Notes: generated by a model not told the origin, from the sequence alone. A DNA stretch of 64,000 nt from Agapanthus africanus (GCA_030015575.1 CM057337.1:335988583-336052582); one strand, 5' to 3'. Shown: positions 10,485 through 21,928, counted from the first letter of the stretch. Translations and numbers: made by a program.

Positions 10485-13400
10485 CGACCATTGACCCGAC
10501 CCTAAGACTTTGACTCAGTGACCAAGTTGACCGAACCTTCTTAAACACCGGCTTTTGGATTGTCAGAGTTGCAAACCTCATTGCCACTCCTACTTTTACC
10601 CTTTTCTCCAGGACACCCCGTATTACTACGAACGTCCACTTCCATTGGACAAAACCATCGTATGGTTAGATACGAACTCGAAGGAATTCGAGGATGGTTT
10701 CCGGTTCTGGAGAAAACGGATAGGATTATTCAGTTGTCTTTTCCTTTTACCTTCTCTCAGGTTGCGAGTACTCCTTGGTTTAGAAGTAGTACACCTATTA
10801 CGCAAATTGGATAGTCTTCTTCCAAACCTTAGGCTGGTGCCGACCGGTAGGGAATGAAGAAAACCAATTAGCCTAACGATGGTGTACAGAAGCTATTGAG
10901 TTAAGACAAAGCAAGGGATTAGTAAGAGGGCAAAGTAAATTGCGACTGCTATTCACGACCAAACCAAGTATTCCTTCGCCAATCCTAAATCACCTTTGTA
11001 TTTCTCCGGGACACTCCGTATCACTACGAAGATCCACAGTTTATTGGATACTCCATCGTATGGTTATATACGAACTCGAAAGGAACTTGTTCCAGTTCGG
11101 GGATGGATTCTGGTTCAGGAGAAATAGGAATAAGATTTATTCAGGTGTCTTTTATCTTCACCTTTTCTCGCATTGCGAGTGTTCCTAGGATTAGGACAGT
11201 ACACCCATTATGCTAATTGGATAGTCTTCTTCCAAACCATAGGCTGGTGCCGAACGGTAGGGAAGGAAGAAAACCATTTGGCCTAAAGGGGTGTGCAGAA
11301 GGTAACGACTAAAGACATGTGAAGGGATTTGGAGATGTGGAAAAGAATTATACGGTTACAGTCGTGAATCTGGAAGAGGCATTACTAGGAATACCGGGAT
11401 ACCCCATCGAAACATTTCAATGTTTCAGTTTCACTGTGTACTGTTAAACGAAAACTTATTTCCCAATTAGTCCGTACTCCAGGGTATGTATTTACCAGGT
11501 ATGATTCACACATCTGTATGGTTTTACAGATGATGAGTGGGAGTAGGTTATTGGGAATTGGGTGATCATCCTCATTATATCGGGATTCGTTGTAATCGGT
11601 GATATTTGAGGTGATCACCTGGGTTGTTTGCCGGACGGCAAATATTTGGTTTTGAATATCTGCTGTTATGCACCAATTTCAAATTGATATATCTGTACGT
11701 CTATTTTCATAGAGTGAGATATACCTTTTTGAAATTATGTCTATGACATTTAGCTATATCAGTGGATGGTTAGGTAAGGAGCATTAAACAGCGGTGTAAT
11801 TCTTCTTAACCATAAGTACAGTTTTCAACCTACGACACACAGTGAACGAGTTATAAGACTCAAAGGACTTATACAGAGTATTGTATGTTGTCCAGGGTCC
11901 ATCACGACAGATGGGTTGGTCCTCGTACTATATTCGGTTTACTTATGACTTCTCTAGTTTCTAGACAAGTGTTTCGCGGAAACACAGGGTCCGAATTTTG
12001 AGAAGTTATAGGTATTTGAATAGAGTAGAGAACCAGGTGTAGCAAGTATCGGGATTCTTCAAAGCGATCGAAGATGTAGATACTTGTGTATGGTATTCAG
12101 TTGATAGTAGTGATTATGAGAACTTGCTTCTCCTTTAGGTTACTCATAATTGGAGGCATTCCTAAGTTGAGTAATGCTGATCGGCCTCCTTCCATTTAGT
12201 TGACATGCACTGGGGACAGTTGCATGATTTGAATCTGGTTCAATTAAATCAGTGCCTCTGTTTCTATATTGGATATAGAACAGTTCGTATCTTAACGTTG
12301 TTAAGGTACGGGGAGTTGTCTGGCTTATGATTAAAACCAGACTCTGGATAACTCAAGGCACGTTTCTGTAATGGCTGTTTGTGGGTTGACCCAGGCTATG
12401 ACGAGGGTTGACTTTCTACCATCTGGAAGATCAATAGTAATATTGTTCTAGACTCGCCACAGTTTTAATAAAAATGGATTTTTCAGAAAACAGTAGTAGG
12501 AGTATGGTAGAACTGGAAGTGATTCCAGAACCGCAAACGATTACTGAAGATTTGATAAGGAACCTAAAGATTCAATCTGGTTTGACATTCCATTTAGCCA
12601 CTCCGCAGATACGGTGGGTAACCTCAGGCACCCGAGAGGTACTCCGGTAGCCTCAAGGACGGTGGTAGGAAGGTTCTTGTTTACCAAGACTTACCATTGC
12701 TGTTGTTCCAGACTGTGAGACCCGGCAGGAGGATGAGTATAGCGTCTTTCTAAACTAGTTTTAGAAATGTACGTGTATATGACTCTGCCAGAGGGTTGTC
12801 GTAGTCAGTGGGAGCAGCGGAAGCATTGGTGGATAGGTAGCTTATGTCTATTTATAGACTAAAGCAGATATAGCGGAGATAGATCATCTATTTCTGATGT
12901 GACAGTCATATGTTTGACTTCATCAGAATAGGGGATGGATCTGTTAAGAAGGTTGTAGGGTGTGATGTCCTGGTATTTGATGACATACACAGAGTAGGAA
13001 GTGATATTCCTATACTACGATCGGTTAGACTTTGGTCGTCACACAGTGGTTTCTCCACACAGGACTTGGATATTATATCAGACATTCTGGTTACTAGATC
13101 TATGGTTTTAGATCTGGATTTGGGTGGTTTCCCAATCAGGGTACTTAGACAGCATTCTAAGAGTATTTAGAATGGACGACTCCTGGCATAGTAGTATACC
13201 TGCAGGTAATGGGGTCACCCTCTCTAAAGGTGTCTTACAGACTAAAGGGGAGAGGGATGCGCATGATTGACAGATCACTTGCTTAGGCAATTGAGTCAAT
13301 CATGAGATGTCAAGTACCACACCAGATGTTGTTCTTGCAGTAGGTGCAATAAGTTGATATTAATCCAATCCTGGAGAAACAGTCGGAAGCAGTTTTAGAA

Positions 13401-13890
13401 CATAAGTTGATGTTCTAGGGAATTGATAACGGCAGCCTCCTTCAGGAGACGGTTATCATTCCAGGCTTCCAAGGTGACCTGGATGGCAGAGTGGCTGTCA
13501 GAGTTATAGTTTTCCCTCTGATGAGGGGCAGTAGTTTGGACAGCTGGTCCAAGCGGATACTGAGGGAAGGCATGGCGCAGGATACTGATTAAGTTCAGTT
13601 GACGATACAGTCTAAGAAGTTTGGATTTGGAGTTCACTTATGAGCTAGGTCCCATCAGACATCCAGACATTCTAGGACAGGTATTGCTCATTTCGGGAGA
13701 TGGCTTTCTCCGCGAACTTGAGATATAGAGAGACATAGAAAGAAACATCAAAGCGGATCCACTCACTGAGGCTATTCCTTGAACGCGATAGTTCCGCAAG
13801 CGAGCTTTGTGAGACTGACTAGTAGAGGAGTTGGGTGTTCGGTATCACACGGGCTGTGAGTATGCGACATCGCAATAATTAGCCTTGAGT
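10485..13890 (+). pseudogene. E4 gag-pol ghost
   Basis: No frame of useful length remains, but nucleotide resemblance to E5 can be followed in order. There is a stretch like the protease to pre-integrase region near 11650-11830, one like the linker before RT near 12500-12560, the GSSGK-type region near 12805-12825, and blocks near 13640-13690 and 13745-13785 resembling the end of RNase H. Everything between is too decayed for me to assign. It is far more diverged than the flanking LTRs and is certainly non-functional. Confidence 0.7.
10608..11310 (+). repeat. Diverged tandem duplication inside E4
   Basis: Segments of about 290-315 bp at 10608-10895 and 10996-11310 resemble each other, sharing CCATCGTATGGTTA, ATACGAACTCGAA, GGATAGTCTTCTTCCAAACC and AGGCTGGTGCCGA. 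They are well diverged, so the duplication is older than the last transposition of E4. I cannot assign a function. Confidence 0.7.
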
Positions 13891-13903
13891 GCAAGTGGGA
13901 GAT

Positions 13904-16140
13904 TGTTGGAGATAGTGCCCTCAGAGTCAATTATTAGGTCACAGGTACGTGATTGCAATGATTGATGGAGGACCTATCCCGGTAGGACAGTCTTACTCGA
14001 GATGATAGTATGCTATCTGGTTTACCTTTATCATCGTGTACTGCTTTAGGTGACCTGACAAGTCGCTATTACACGTTGATAGAGCCTCTAGGATTCTTGC
14101 TTGACCACCAGCAGTATGAGGGCGATCATATAAGTGGGAGCTGGGGTCTATAAGTGCATCCTTAAATGGTCCCTAGTCGTGAGAGTTTCGAGACAGGGCA
14201 TCGATACTCCAGAGTAGACTAGTGTATATAGTCGAGACCCCGACGAGGGGCGGTGGCCGGTCTCACAAGCCACTGGTGTCAGTTGGATCACCTAAGATGT
14301 ATACAGGTGCTCATTGGGTTATGAGTACACCGGACAGGACTCGTCGGGAACATGCTAGTTGGTCATGTACCAGATGTCAGATGGCAGTTCCCTGGTGACA
14401 TGTGTGCAGGTTAGTTCATCGACCTGGGGATCGTCATTTGTCTCGTGTGAGTTCCCACTGTACTTTGATTATACCCTACCACGGCTCAAAGGAGTCGTGC
14501 AAACAGGTTTTAGTTGGGTACAGTCCCGAGCCACATGGAGGCAGTGAGCGTATCCTTGGGGGTTCGTCTCTCCCGGTATTGGGGGTGAGGTCGTGCTGTG
14601 TCCAGGAGAGCCATTACACGATGCCCTCGGCCGAGGCAAGGAGATTTACTGGTAGGTATTCCAGTAGTATCTCAGGGTGTTCTGGGCTACACTCCGACAC
14701 GACTTGTACCGCTTTTAGGGGTCTGACTTTTACCAACCCCCTAGGCCCGCCATGCGATACTCATAGACGAACGGACCGGACTGTACGGATATTATCACTG
14801 ACAGGCTCAGTAGGGTTGTCAGGCTGAGTTCGCTCACAGACGTCCCTTTTAGTCAATACCTGGTAGCCCGTTACGTATTGGCTTATACCTCTGACGTGCT
14901 AGTGGTTAAATCCACAACCAAGGTGTTGACGAGTCTTTAGAGTCCCCCACATTCAGTTACTCAGCTTTCGGGCGAAAAGTTATAGAGGCCGTATGGAGAT
15001 ATGGCAAGGTCCGATCAGATACGTGCGGTATTGCACGGATCAGAATCGGACAGTTTGTACTATAGGCCGTATGGATATATGGCAGGGTTCGATCAGATAC
15101 GTGCGGTATTGCACGGATCAGGATCGAACGGATATTACTGGCCGGCTTTGGTTTAAGCCGGATCCTAGTATAGTACAGTGTAGATTTTGTCTCATTGCAT
15201 TTGTATTTCTGTCGGAATACAAATGCGGGTGTGTATGCACAGTATCGGGGTTTTCCTGTAATTTATTACGGGACCAGTTTTATAGAGTTGCCAGTTTGCT
15301 TTCCGTTTCGGCCGATTTCTTTTGTATCGTTCATTGGCCGAAGATTGGTGGAGGAGGGCTTATTTGCATTGTTGCAAATAAGTATTTGTGGAAGGGGGTC
15401 TTTGCATTTTGTTGCATCATGATGGGAGCACCATACCTTGACTTCTTGTCTTCATGATGGCATGACTTTTTGAGTCATCATGGTTGTTGATGATTTGATG
15501 ATGGAGTGTTGGATTAAGCTAGTGATCATTTCCTTTTGCATGATAGCCTTCTCTCTCTCCCTCCTTTGTATTATTGGATGGCTCTCTCATTCTTTGCTTC
15601 ACACTCTACACTCTCTCACCCTCTTGCTAATGCTTTGGCCGGCCACAAAGAATGGGGGCTGTCCAAACATATGGTGGGGATTTTGGTTCATTTTATGTCG
15701 GCAAAATTCCCACAAGTTCGATCTCAAAAACTCCTTGTATCATCCCTCCACCAAAAGGCAATTCCTACAACCCCAAAATGAGACTTGAGCACTACACACT
15801 CTACAGTAAACCTTGGGCACGTCGACTAGCCAGCTTCGTGCCCGAGTTGCCTCGGCATTGAGGTGGGAGCCCGTAAAAGATGTAGGCGATGTGGTGCACT
15901 TCCGGCGACGAGGTGGAGACCGGAGCTTCCGCAGGAGATCGGGACGACGATGAGAAGACCGGAGGACACGGATCAGTCGGTATATCTCTCTTCCCCATCT
16001 TGTAGTTAGTTAGGACTAGTTAATGGTTCGATTCGGGTATTAGTGCGCGGCGGTTTGCCAGTTCTAGTAAAATTAAAGTTTATCACCGCTTCTGCATTTG
16101 GCCGTCGGATTGACGGCCGGGGCGCCGCCGTGCACTTACA
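13904..16140 (+). repeat. E4 3' LTR
   Basis: A 2,237-bp partner of the LTR at 5941-8179, preceded by the polypurine tract AAGTGGGAGAT at 13893-13903 and ending CTTACA at 16140, directly before the right target copy TGGTA. By eye I count roughly 25-30 differences from the 5' LTR. Confidence 0.95.
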
Positions 16141-16145
16141 TGGTA

Positions 16146-17681
16146 CATGTTAGTCTGTAGACCTGAGATCGTCATAGAGTCTTGTGTGTTCTCCCACTGT
16201 ACTTTGATTTCGACCCTACCACGGCTCTACCGAGTCGTGCAAACAGGTGGCTTTTGGGTATAGTCCCGAGATATATGGAGACAGTGAGCGATAGGAGGGG
16301 TTTCGTCTCTCCCGGTATTGGGAGTTGGTGTTGTGCAATGTGCGATTGGCTCTGACTTGAAGTCCCTGGCCAGGGCTGATGAGATTTACTGATAAGTGTT
16401 ATCAGTAGTTTCTCGACCGGTCATAGACCATATCGACATGACTTATTGAGTTATTAGGGCTCGGCGATTCCATCCCTAGACTTGATATGCAACATATCAG
16501 ACGAAAAGACCGGACTGTACGGTAAGTGTTGCCAATGGCTCGACAGGAGTTTTGACGGGTTCGCTTGTTTTTTTTCTGATCGCTCAATACCCGGGTGGCC
16601 GTTACGATTAGCTGACCGCTTGCGGCTTGTAGGTGTTTTGATATGATCATCACCTATTGCCGGCGTATTGACGAGTCTTAGAGTCCTACACAGGATTTTT
16701 CTACCTCAGGCAAAACGATGTAGAGTGTATATGAGATATGTGCAGGAGCTCGACTAAATGCGAGTATGTGATACCGTATTTTAATCGGGCTTTTATTATT
16801 GGTCGGGTCGCATTTGATGTGACCGATTTTTTAAATCAAGTGTTGATTTAATATTGACTTTTAGCTCACTTTTAATTGATGTATGCATATATGTTTATAC
16901 ATACACACACATGATGTGGATGCACACATACACACGTACATATGTATCATGGTTGATGATACATAGAAGATGGCAATACAAGACTTACATGGTTGATAAA
17001 TATCTTCTATTTTGTTTATGGATTAAAGAAAAATGAAATTAGCTAAAATGACTCATTCTTTCTACACAATTCTTAGTTGACCTTTGACTTAACCCTAGTT
17101 AGATTTCCTTTGTTTTTTAACCCATCCACAAAATATCTAGATATTTAGATAACCATGGTTATATTTGAGAGTGTCTCATATATATTCTTTGTTTTTCATT
17201 TTTATGAAAAAAGTTTTTTTCATTATATTGAAAAAAGCTTTGCCATCTTCATCTTCCTCCTTCTTCAAACTCTCTTGAGTTTTGTTTTGAGTGAGAAACT
17301 TAAAAAGAAAGGGTTTTTAAGTGAGTTTACAAACCACACAACCATTCTACACTATCCTAGCCCTTTAGTGTAGAGTGTTTGCTTCATTTTGTGAAGCTAA
17401 GGGCTTGATCTAGAAATCTCCGGGTGGATCATTGTAGACGACGAAGGACCTTGAGCGGAGTCGTTCCAAGATTCGTACAAAGCCATAGGAGTCCTAAAGA
17501 CCGAAGGAGTTGGCTACAAAGGTTGTATTCTCTTTTCCTTTAGTTTAGACTTCTTATTATGATGATATTACCCTAATATCTAGTTACGATTCGTAGTTCG
17601 TTTGTAATAGCCCTCTATCATTTAAAAGTTCACTAATTTATGATGTTGCAACCTTACTAGAGACGCTACTACACACCAACA
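16146..17681 (+). repeat. E3 5' LTR, second part
   Basis: It continues the LTR after E4's right target copy TGGTA (16141-16145). The two E3 parts together are 2,026 bp. It ends CCAACA next to the primer-like TGGTATTAGAGC at 17682. A donor-like AAAG|GTTGTA lies at 17521/17522. A short, imperfect CA-rich tract is present near 16898-16940. No protein-like frame is seen. Confidence 0.85.
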
Positions 17682-18326
17682 TGGTATTAGAGCCTAGCTA
17701 GAGCTTTGGGGTAAACCGGACGACGTTTAAAAACTCAATCGAACATGAAAAATGATGTTTTTGCATGCTCGCTGGAAATTTTTTCAAAAGTTGGAATTTT
17801 TGTAATTAAAAATATTCAGAAAATAGAGCAGGGTTTTCTGTGGATCTCCAAGAAAAACGAGCGCCTAACTCGACACAACGACCGTAGAACCGCGGCCAAA
17901 TAGGTGTATTTGCGGCGGTTCTGCGGCGCCGTTGGTGAGGCTTGGACCGTGCGCTCTTGCGTTGATCCGTAGGTACCATATATGCTCTCTGGGAATTTTT
18001 ATGCAGGTTCAAGTGTTGAGATCTCTTACTACAGTGGGTATGTTGATGTATTGATTGATGTATTTTAACGTCGTCTATGCTTTTCAATTGTTGATGTGAT
18101 ATGATGTATAGGATTGTCGTGATCGAATGACCGGGGGTTTTATGTGAGACGAGAGTTTATCTTTTCATTCATATAAAATTCATTGTATATATTATTTTTT
18201 TATTGGGGCACATCCGGGTTGAGGATGATCTCTCCATTGATATATATTTTACTTTTCCGCATTAGGATAGACCCAAGGAGGGGAGCATGAGTGACCGGGT
18301 TCTGGAGTTCAGTGGGAGGCCATCTC
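17682..18326 (+). promoter_or_regulatory. E3 primer site and leader, first part
   Basis: The primer site is TGGTATTAGAGC (17682-17693). A hairpin at 17886-17922 has AGAACCGC-type arms, in the same place as the GC-rich hairpins of the other copies. The left arm AGTGACC (18290-18296) of the long paired module is here. Its partner GGTCACT (28467-28473) is now 10 kb away because E5 inserted between the arms. Confidence 0.75.
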
Positions 18327-20354
18327 TGTTAGTGTATATGCCCTAGAGGCCATTACTGTATCATACTAGTTTGTATATTACTTAATGGAAGCTTGGGATA
18401 TTCACAGTTGTATATACAATCTTGCTCGAAATGGTAGTATGCTACTTGGTTTGTCTCTGCTTTAATATGTGCATGTGTTTCTTTTAGCATATTGCTGGTA
18501 TACATATTAGTAGAGCCCTTAGGATCTTTGCTTGATTACCAGCGTTGTGATGGCGCTCGCACTCGTGGGAGCTGGGTAATCTATAAGCACATCCTTATAC
18601 AGGTCCCTGGTCGTTGGACTATCGAGACAGGGCATCGATACTCCGGAGTAGACTAGCGTATGCGCTTCTCATCCCAGTGTGGGAGACGGTCTGTCCCACA
18701 GCCGTTAGTACGTCGTACTTGGGATAGTATGCGGGTGCTCGTTAGGTTACGAGTACACTGGACAGGACTCGTCGGGAACTGTTGGTTGGTAATATACCTA
18801 TCGTCAGTTATCAGTTCCCAGGTGACATGAGTACAGCTTAGTCCGCTGACTTGACACTGTCACTTCGCCTCGAGTGTGTTCCCACTGCACTTTGATTACT
18901 ACCCTACCACGGCTCAAAGGAGCTGTGCAAACAGGTAGTTTTTGGGTGCAGTCCCGAAGCACTTGGAGGCAGTGACGGTTAGACAGGATTCGTCTCTCCC
19001 GGTATTGGGGGTTGACATCGCGCTGTGTCTAGGAGAGCCATTACACGAGTAGTCCCTGGCCAGGGCAAGCGAGATATACTGGTAGGTTTCCAGTGTTATC
19101 TCAGGGTGTTCTGGGCTACACTCCGACACGACTTGTACCGCTATTAGGGGACTGACGTTCACCGCCCCCCTAGGCCCGCCATGCGATGTATCAGACGAAC
19201 AGACCGGACTGTACGGAGACTGTCACATACAGGCTCAGTAGGAGTGCAGATGGGGTTCACCTCGTCAGTCTTCTTATCGACATCTACCTGGGGACCGTTA
19301 CGTACAGCTAGTGCCGCTTGCGGTCTGTGGTTAAACCCACTGCCAGCGTAGTGTCGAGTCTTTAGAGTCCCACACAGAGAGCTATTCGCCTTTAGGCAAA
19401 ACGAGTAGAGGTCGCATGGTTTTGCGACAGGGTTCGTTCGCATCCGCGCACTTGTGCACGTTTGCTGTCCGGACAGTTTATACTAGCGGGCTTTGGTTTA
19501 AGCCGGATCCTAGTATATGATTTGAGATTGGTTTTTCTCGTTGTGTTCGTGTTCCTCGGATCACGAATGCGGGTGCGTATGCACAGTTGCTTGAGATTGG
19601 GGGAGAGGACCTTGTTTAGGGTTAATGGCTTTTGTCATTTTATTAACCCTATTGTTTTTGTGTGGATTATTGTTAATTGATAATTAGCTTAATTATTGTG
19701 CATGGTTGTTGTTGACAATTTGACTTCATTGACTTGTTGACCATGTTGACAACTTGACCATAATCATTTCATTTGGAAGATGCTCTTTGATCTTTGCAAA
19801 AATTGAAATGATAATGGTCAAGTCATGATTTATCATGACAATTTTCAAGCTAATTATCTAATTAAAATTATCCTCACATATTAGTGAGAATGGCTCACTA
19901 TTATTTCATTCTATCATATCTTTTCTCTCTCTTGCTCATCCTCTCCCTCAAGCTCTCTCCCTCTCATGTGTTGAGAAACAAAAAGCTTGAGAAAAACCCT
20001 CTCTTGATCTTCTCTACTCACTTCTAGGGTTCAAGTCTTAGCATTTCTTGCACTCTAGTTACTCCTAGCTTGGAGTTGAAGCTAAAGGTGGTGGCTTTCG
20101 GGTGGATCCTTCTTTGACGGGAGAAGACAAGCAAGGTGATCCTTTTCTACCATACCTAGGAGCAAGGAGAGAAGGACTAAAGACCAAAGGTATAACCTTT
20201 CTACAACTTTGTTAGTTGTTAGATTACTTTAGCTAGTTTTAGTTTAGCAAAGATCCTCACAAGCTTAGTCCATGTTGCCTAAGTCATTAAAAATCCGTTT
20301 TTTATTATGTTTTCCGCCTCCCGTAAGCACCGGGATGGGCAACACGGACTTACA
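18327..20354 (+). repeat. E5 5' LTR
   Basis: It runs from TGTTAGTGTATATGCCC to CTTACA. Inside are the stems GTGCTCGT/ACGAGTAC near 18735-18757 and GGGAACTG (18774-18781) with CAGTTCCC (18812-18819). A pyrimidine-rich stretch lies near 19930-19975, and a donor-like AAAG|GTATAACC at 20189/20190. I cannot point to a certain TATA box or transcription start. Confidence 0.95.
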
Positions 20355-20355
20355 G

Positions 20356-20367
20356 TGGTATCAGAGC
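20356..20367 (+). promoter_or_regulatory. E5 primer-binding site (initiator Met tRNA)
   Basis: TGGTATCAGAGC, one base after the LTR; the standard initiator Met tRNA complement of plant copia elements. Confidence 0.95.
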
Positions 20368-20557
20368 CTAACTAAACTCAAACTAGCTAGGTAGTAAAGT
20401 GTAGCGAAGTTTCGAAACCGAAAAATCCAAAAACCGAACTTTGAAAAACCCTAGTTTCTGTTGAAATTTTTTCTGCTCAAAATAGAAAACTTTATATTTG
20501 TAAATTCATCTCAGGGTTTTTTAAAAACACCCACGAAAAACGAGACAGAGAGTCATC

Positions 20558-20616
20558 CAAACCGCCGCGCTTCCGCCGCACGAGGTAGGCTCGTGCCGCG
20601 GAAGCGCCGCGGTTTG
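20558..20616 (+). other. E5 GC-rich leader hairpin
   Basis: Two 27-base arms (20558-20584 and 20590-20616) pair at 25 of 27 positions around a five-base loop, about 200 bases after the primer site. Hairpins with different arm sequences sit at the same place in E1, E3, E4, E8 and E9. Confidence 0.8.
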
Positions 20617-21065
20617 ATGTCTTCACTGCATCGTTTTTCGTGCAGTGTCTTTCTGTATTGTTTTTGGGATTTTTAGGATATATATTATATGCCCAGATTT
20701 TCCAGAACTAAAATTTGCTTTTGCGGGCCTATAAATCCGTATTTTTCGGAACTTCACTACGCTTTAACTACATCGGTTATATCTGTAATGCTTGCATGTA
20801 TTGAACGTCGGCTAATCGCTATAAGACGATTAGTCGGGGTTATACATGATCTGTGTTTGTTGTTGGTTTGTGGATATGAATGGATTGGATTGTCGCGGGT
20901 GAATAGCCGGGTTGGATGTGAGATGAGCGTTGTTTTTCTTTCATTCATTTGTAACATGTAAATTGATGTAATAATATTCTTTGTATGGCCGCACAACCGG
21001 GTCGGGGTTGTAGCCGTCATTGTATAATTCTTTTTACTGTTTTTGCTCCTAGGATAGACCCATGG

Positions 21066-21176
21066 AGGGGGTGCACAAACTACCGGGTACTCGAAGTGCC
21101 GAGTGGCCTACTCACGGTGGTGAGGGAGGTTGCTTCGCTTCGGGTGCTTGGCGGGTAGTTTGCCGCACCCGTAGGG
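21066..21176 (+). other. E5 long paired leader module
   Basis: AAACTACC (21077-21084) pairs with GGTAGTTT (21154-21161), and the flanking GGGTGC pairs with GCACCC (21165-21170). The 70 bases between have their own smaller stems. Other copies have the same module with changed but still complementary arms. Confidence 0.75.
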
Positions 21177-21715
21177 GTCTTGGGTGGGGTATTGGCTATT
21201 CACCGCGACCGTGAAATCCGCTTTGCGTTGCAGGCTCGAACGCATTGCGGATTCCTAGTATATCCAATGTATTCATCTGTGATCTGTAATGTCTATCATT
21301 GCTATATATTTATATATAATAACTATTTAGGCGTTGCTTATGTTTTACAGCCGCGCTAGCCCAGCCCCCGCTCTGTCGTTAGTTAAGTAACCTAACGGGT
21401 GATGACGGGGCCCCGTGGCGAATGCGAATGGCATAAGCGTACGTCATATTTTGGTTGTTTTCTGCAATGGTAGGATTAAATGATGGGACGCATTAAAAGA
21501 ACTAATGCAAGAAATAAACCAAGTAAAAGTCGATTGGAACACTTTGAAAACCACTCGGTTCTTTTCAAAACTAAACTTTTAAACGCGGAGCTTGAACCAC
21601 TCCTTTTAAAAGCTATCTCGTTCCATCGATTATATCAAGTTCACTACGTTCACGGTTTCGCCAAAACCATCCGTAGCCCTCCATCATTTCGGTTAAATAT
21701 TCGGTAGTATTCAAG

Positions 21716-21928
21716 CTATGTATTTTGACCTCACGCCAAGGCATAGTGATTGGTAGCTACCGGATATTTATCCGTTGCATAGATAGAATGCGTTGATTTG
21801 AGACAGTCGTACTGCCGTTTTGGCCTACGTCAAGGGTAGGTACGGGTGGGTTCAAATTAACCAGGATAATGATGGGAAGAACTTGACATGTGACTTATGA
21901 CATTTTGACCTCACGCCAAGGTCATAAG
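21716..21928 (+). other. E5 array of three leader stem-loops
   Basis: Loop 1 (21716-21746) pairs CTATG with CATAG around TTTTGACCTCACGCCAAGG. Loop 2 has its core TTTTGGCCTACGTCAAGG at about 21818-21835, with a short TAC/GTA stem. Loop 3 (21894-21928) pairs CTTATGA with TCATAAG around the same core as loop 1. Inside each, TTGAC or TTGGC can pair with GTCAA or GCCAA, giving an inner stem. Confidence 0.75.

Larger units (their letters stand above)
5941..16140 (+). mobile_element. E4: non-autonomous copia-related element, ends complete
   Basis: A 10.2-kb element with perfect target duplication TGGTA (5936-5940 and 16141-16145). It has two LTRs of 2,239 and 2,237 bp that differ by roughly 1% by eye, a primer site, a leader with all the shared stem modules, and a polypurine tract (13893-13903). 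Its inside contains no long open frame. Only a faint, colinear trace of gag-pol can be followed, with dozens of breaks. Near-identical LTRs around a long-dead coding region mean that it was mobilised recently by proteins from another copy. At the commonly used rate of 1.3e-8 per site per year, 1% suggests about half a million years or less. Confidence 0.9.

Noticed and set aside
16890-16945. CA/TA-rich microsatellite in the E3 LTR
   Set aside because: Short and imperfect; an ordinary simple-sequence patch.
20356-20367. Possible tRNA gene piece at primer sites
   Set aside because: Only the short complement to a tRNA 3' end is present; no cloverleaf surrounds it.
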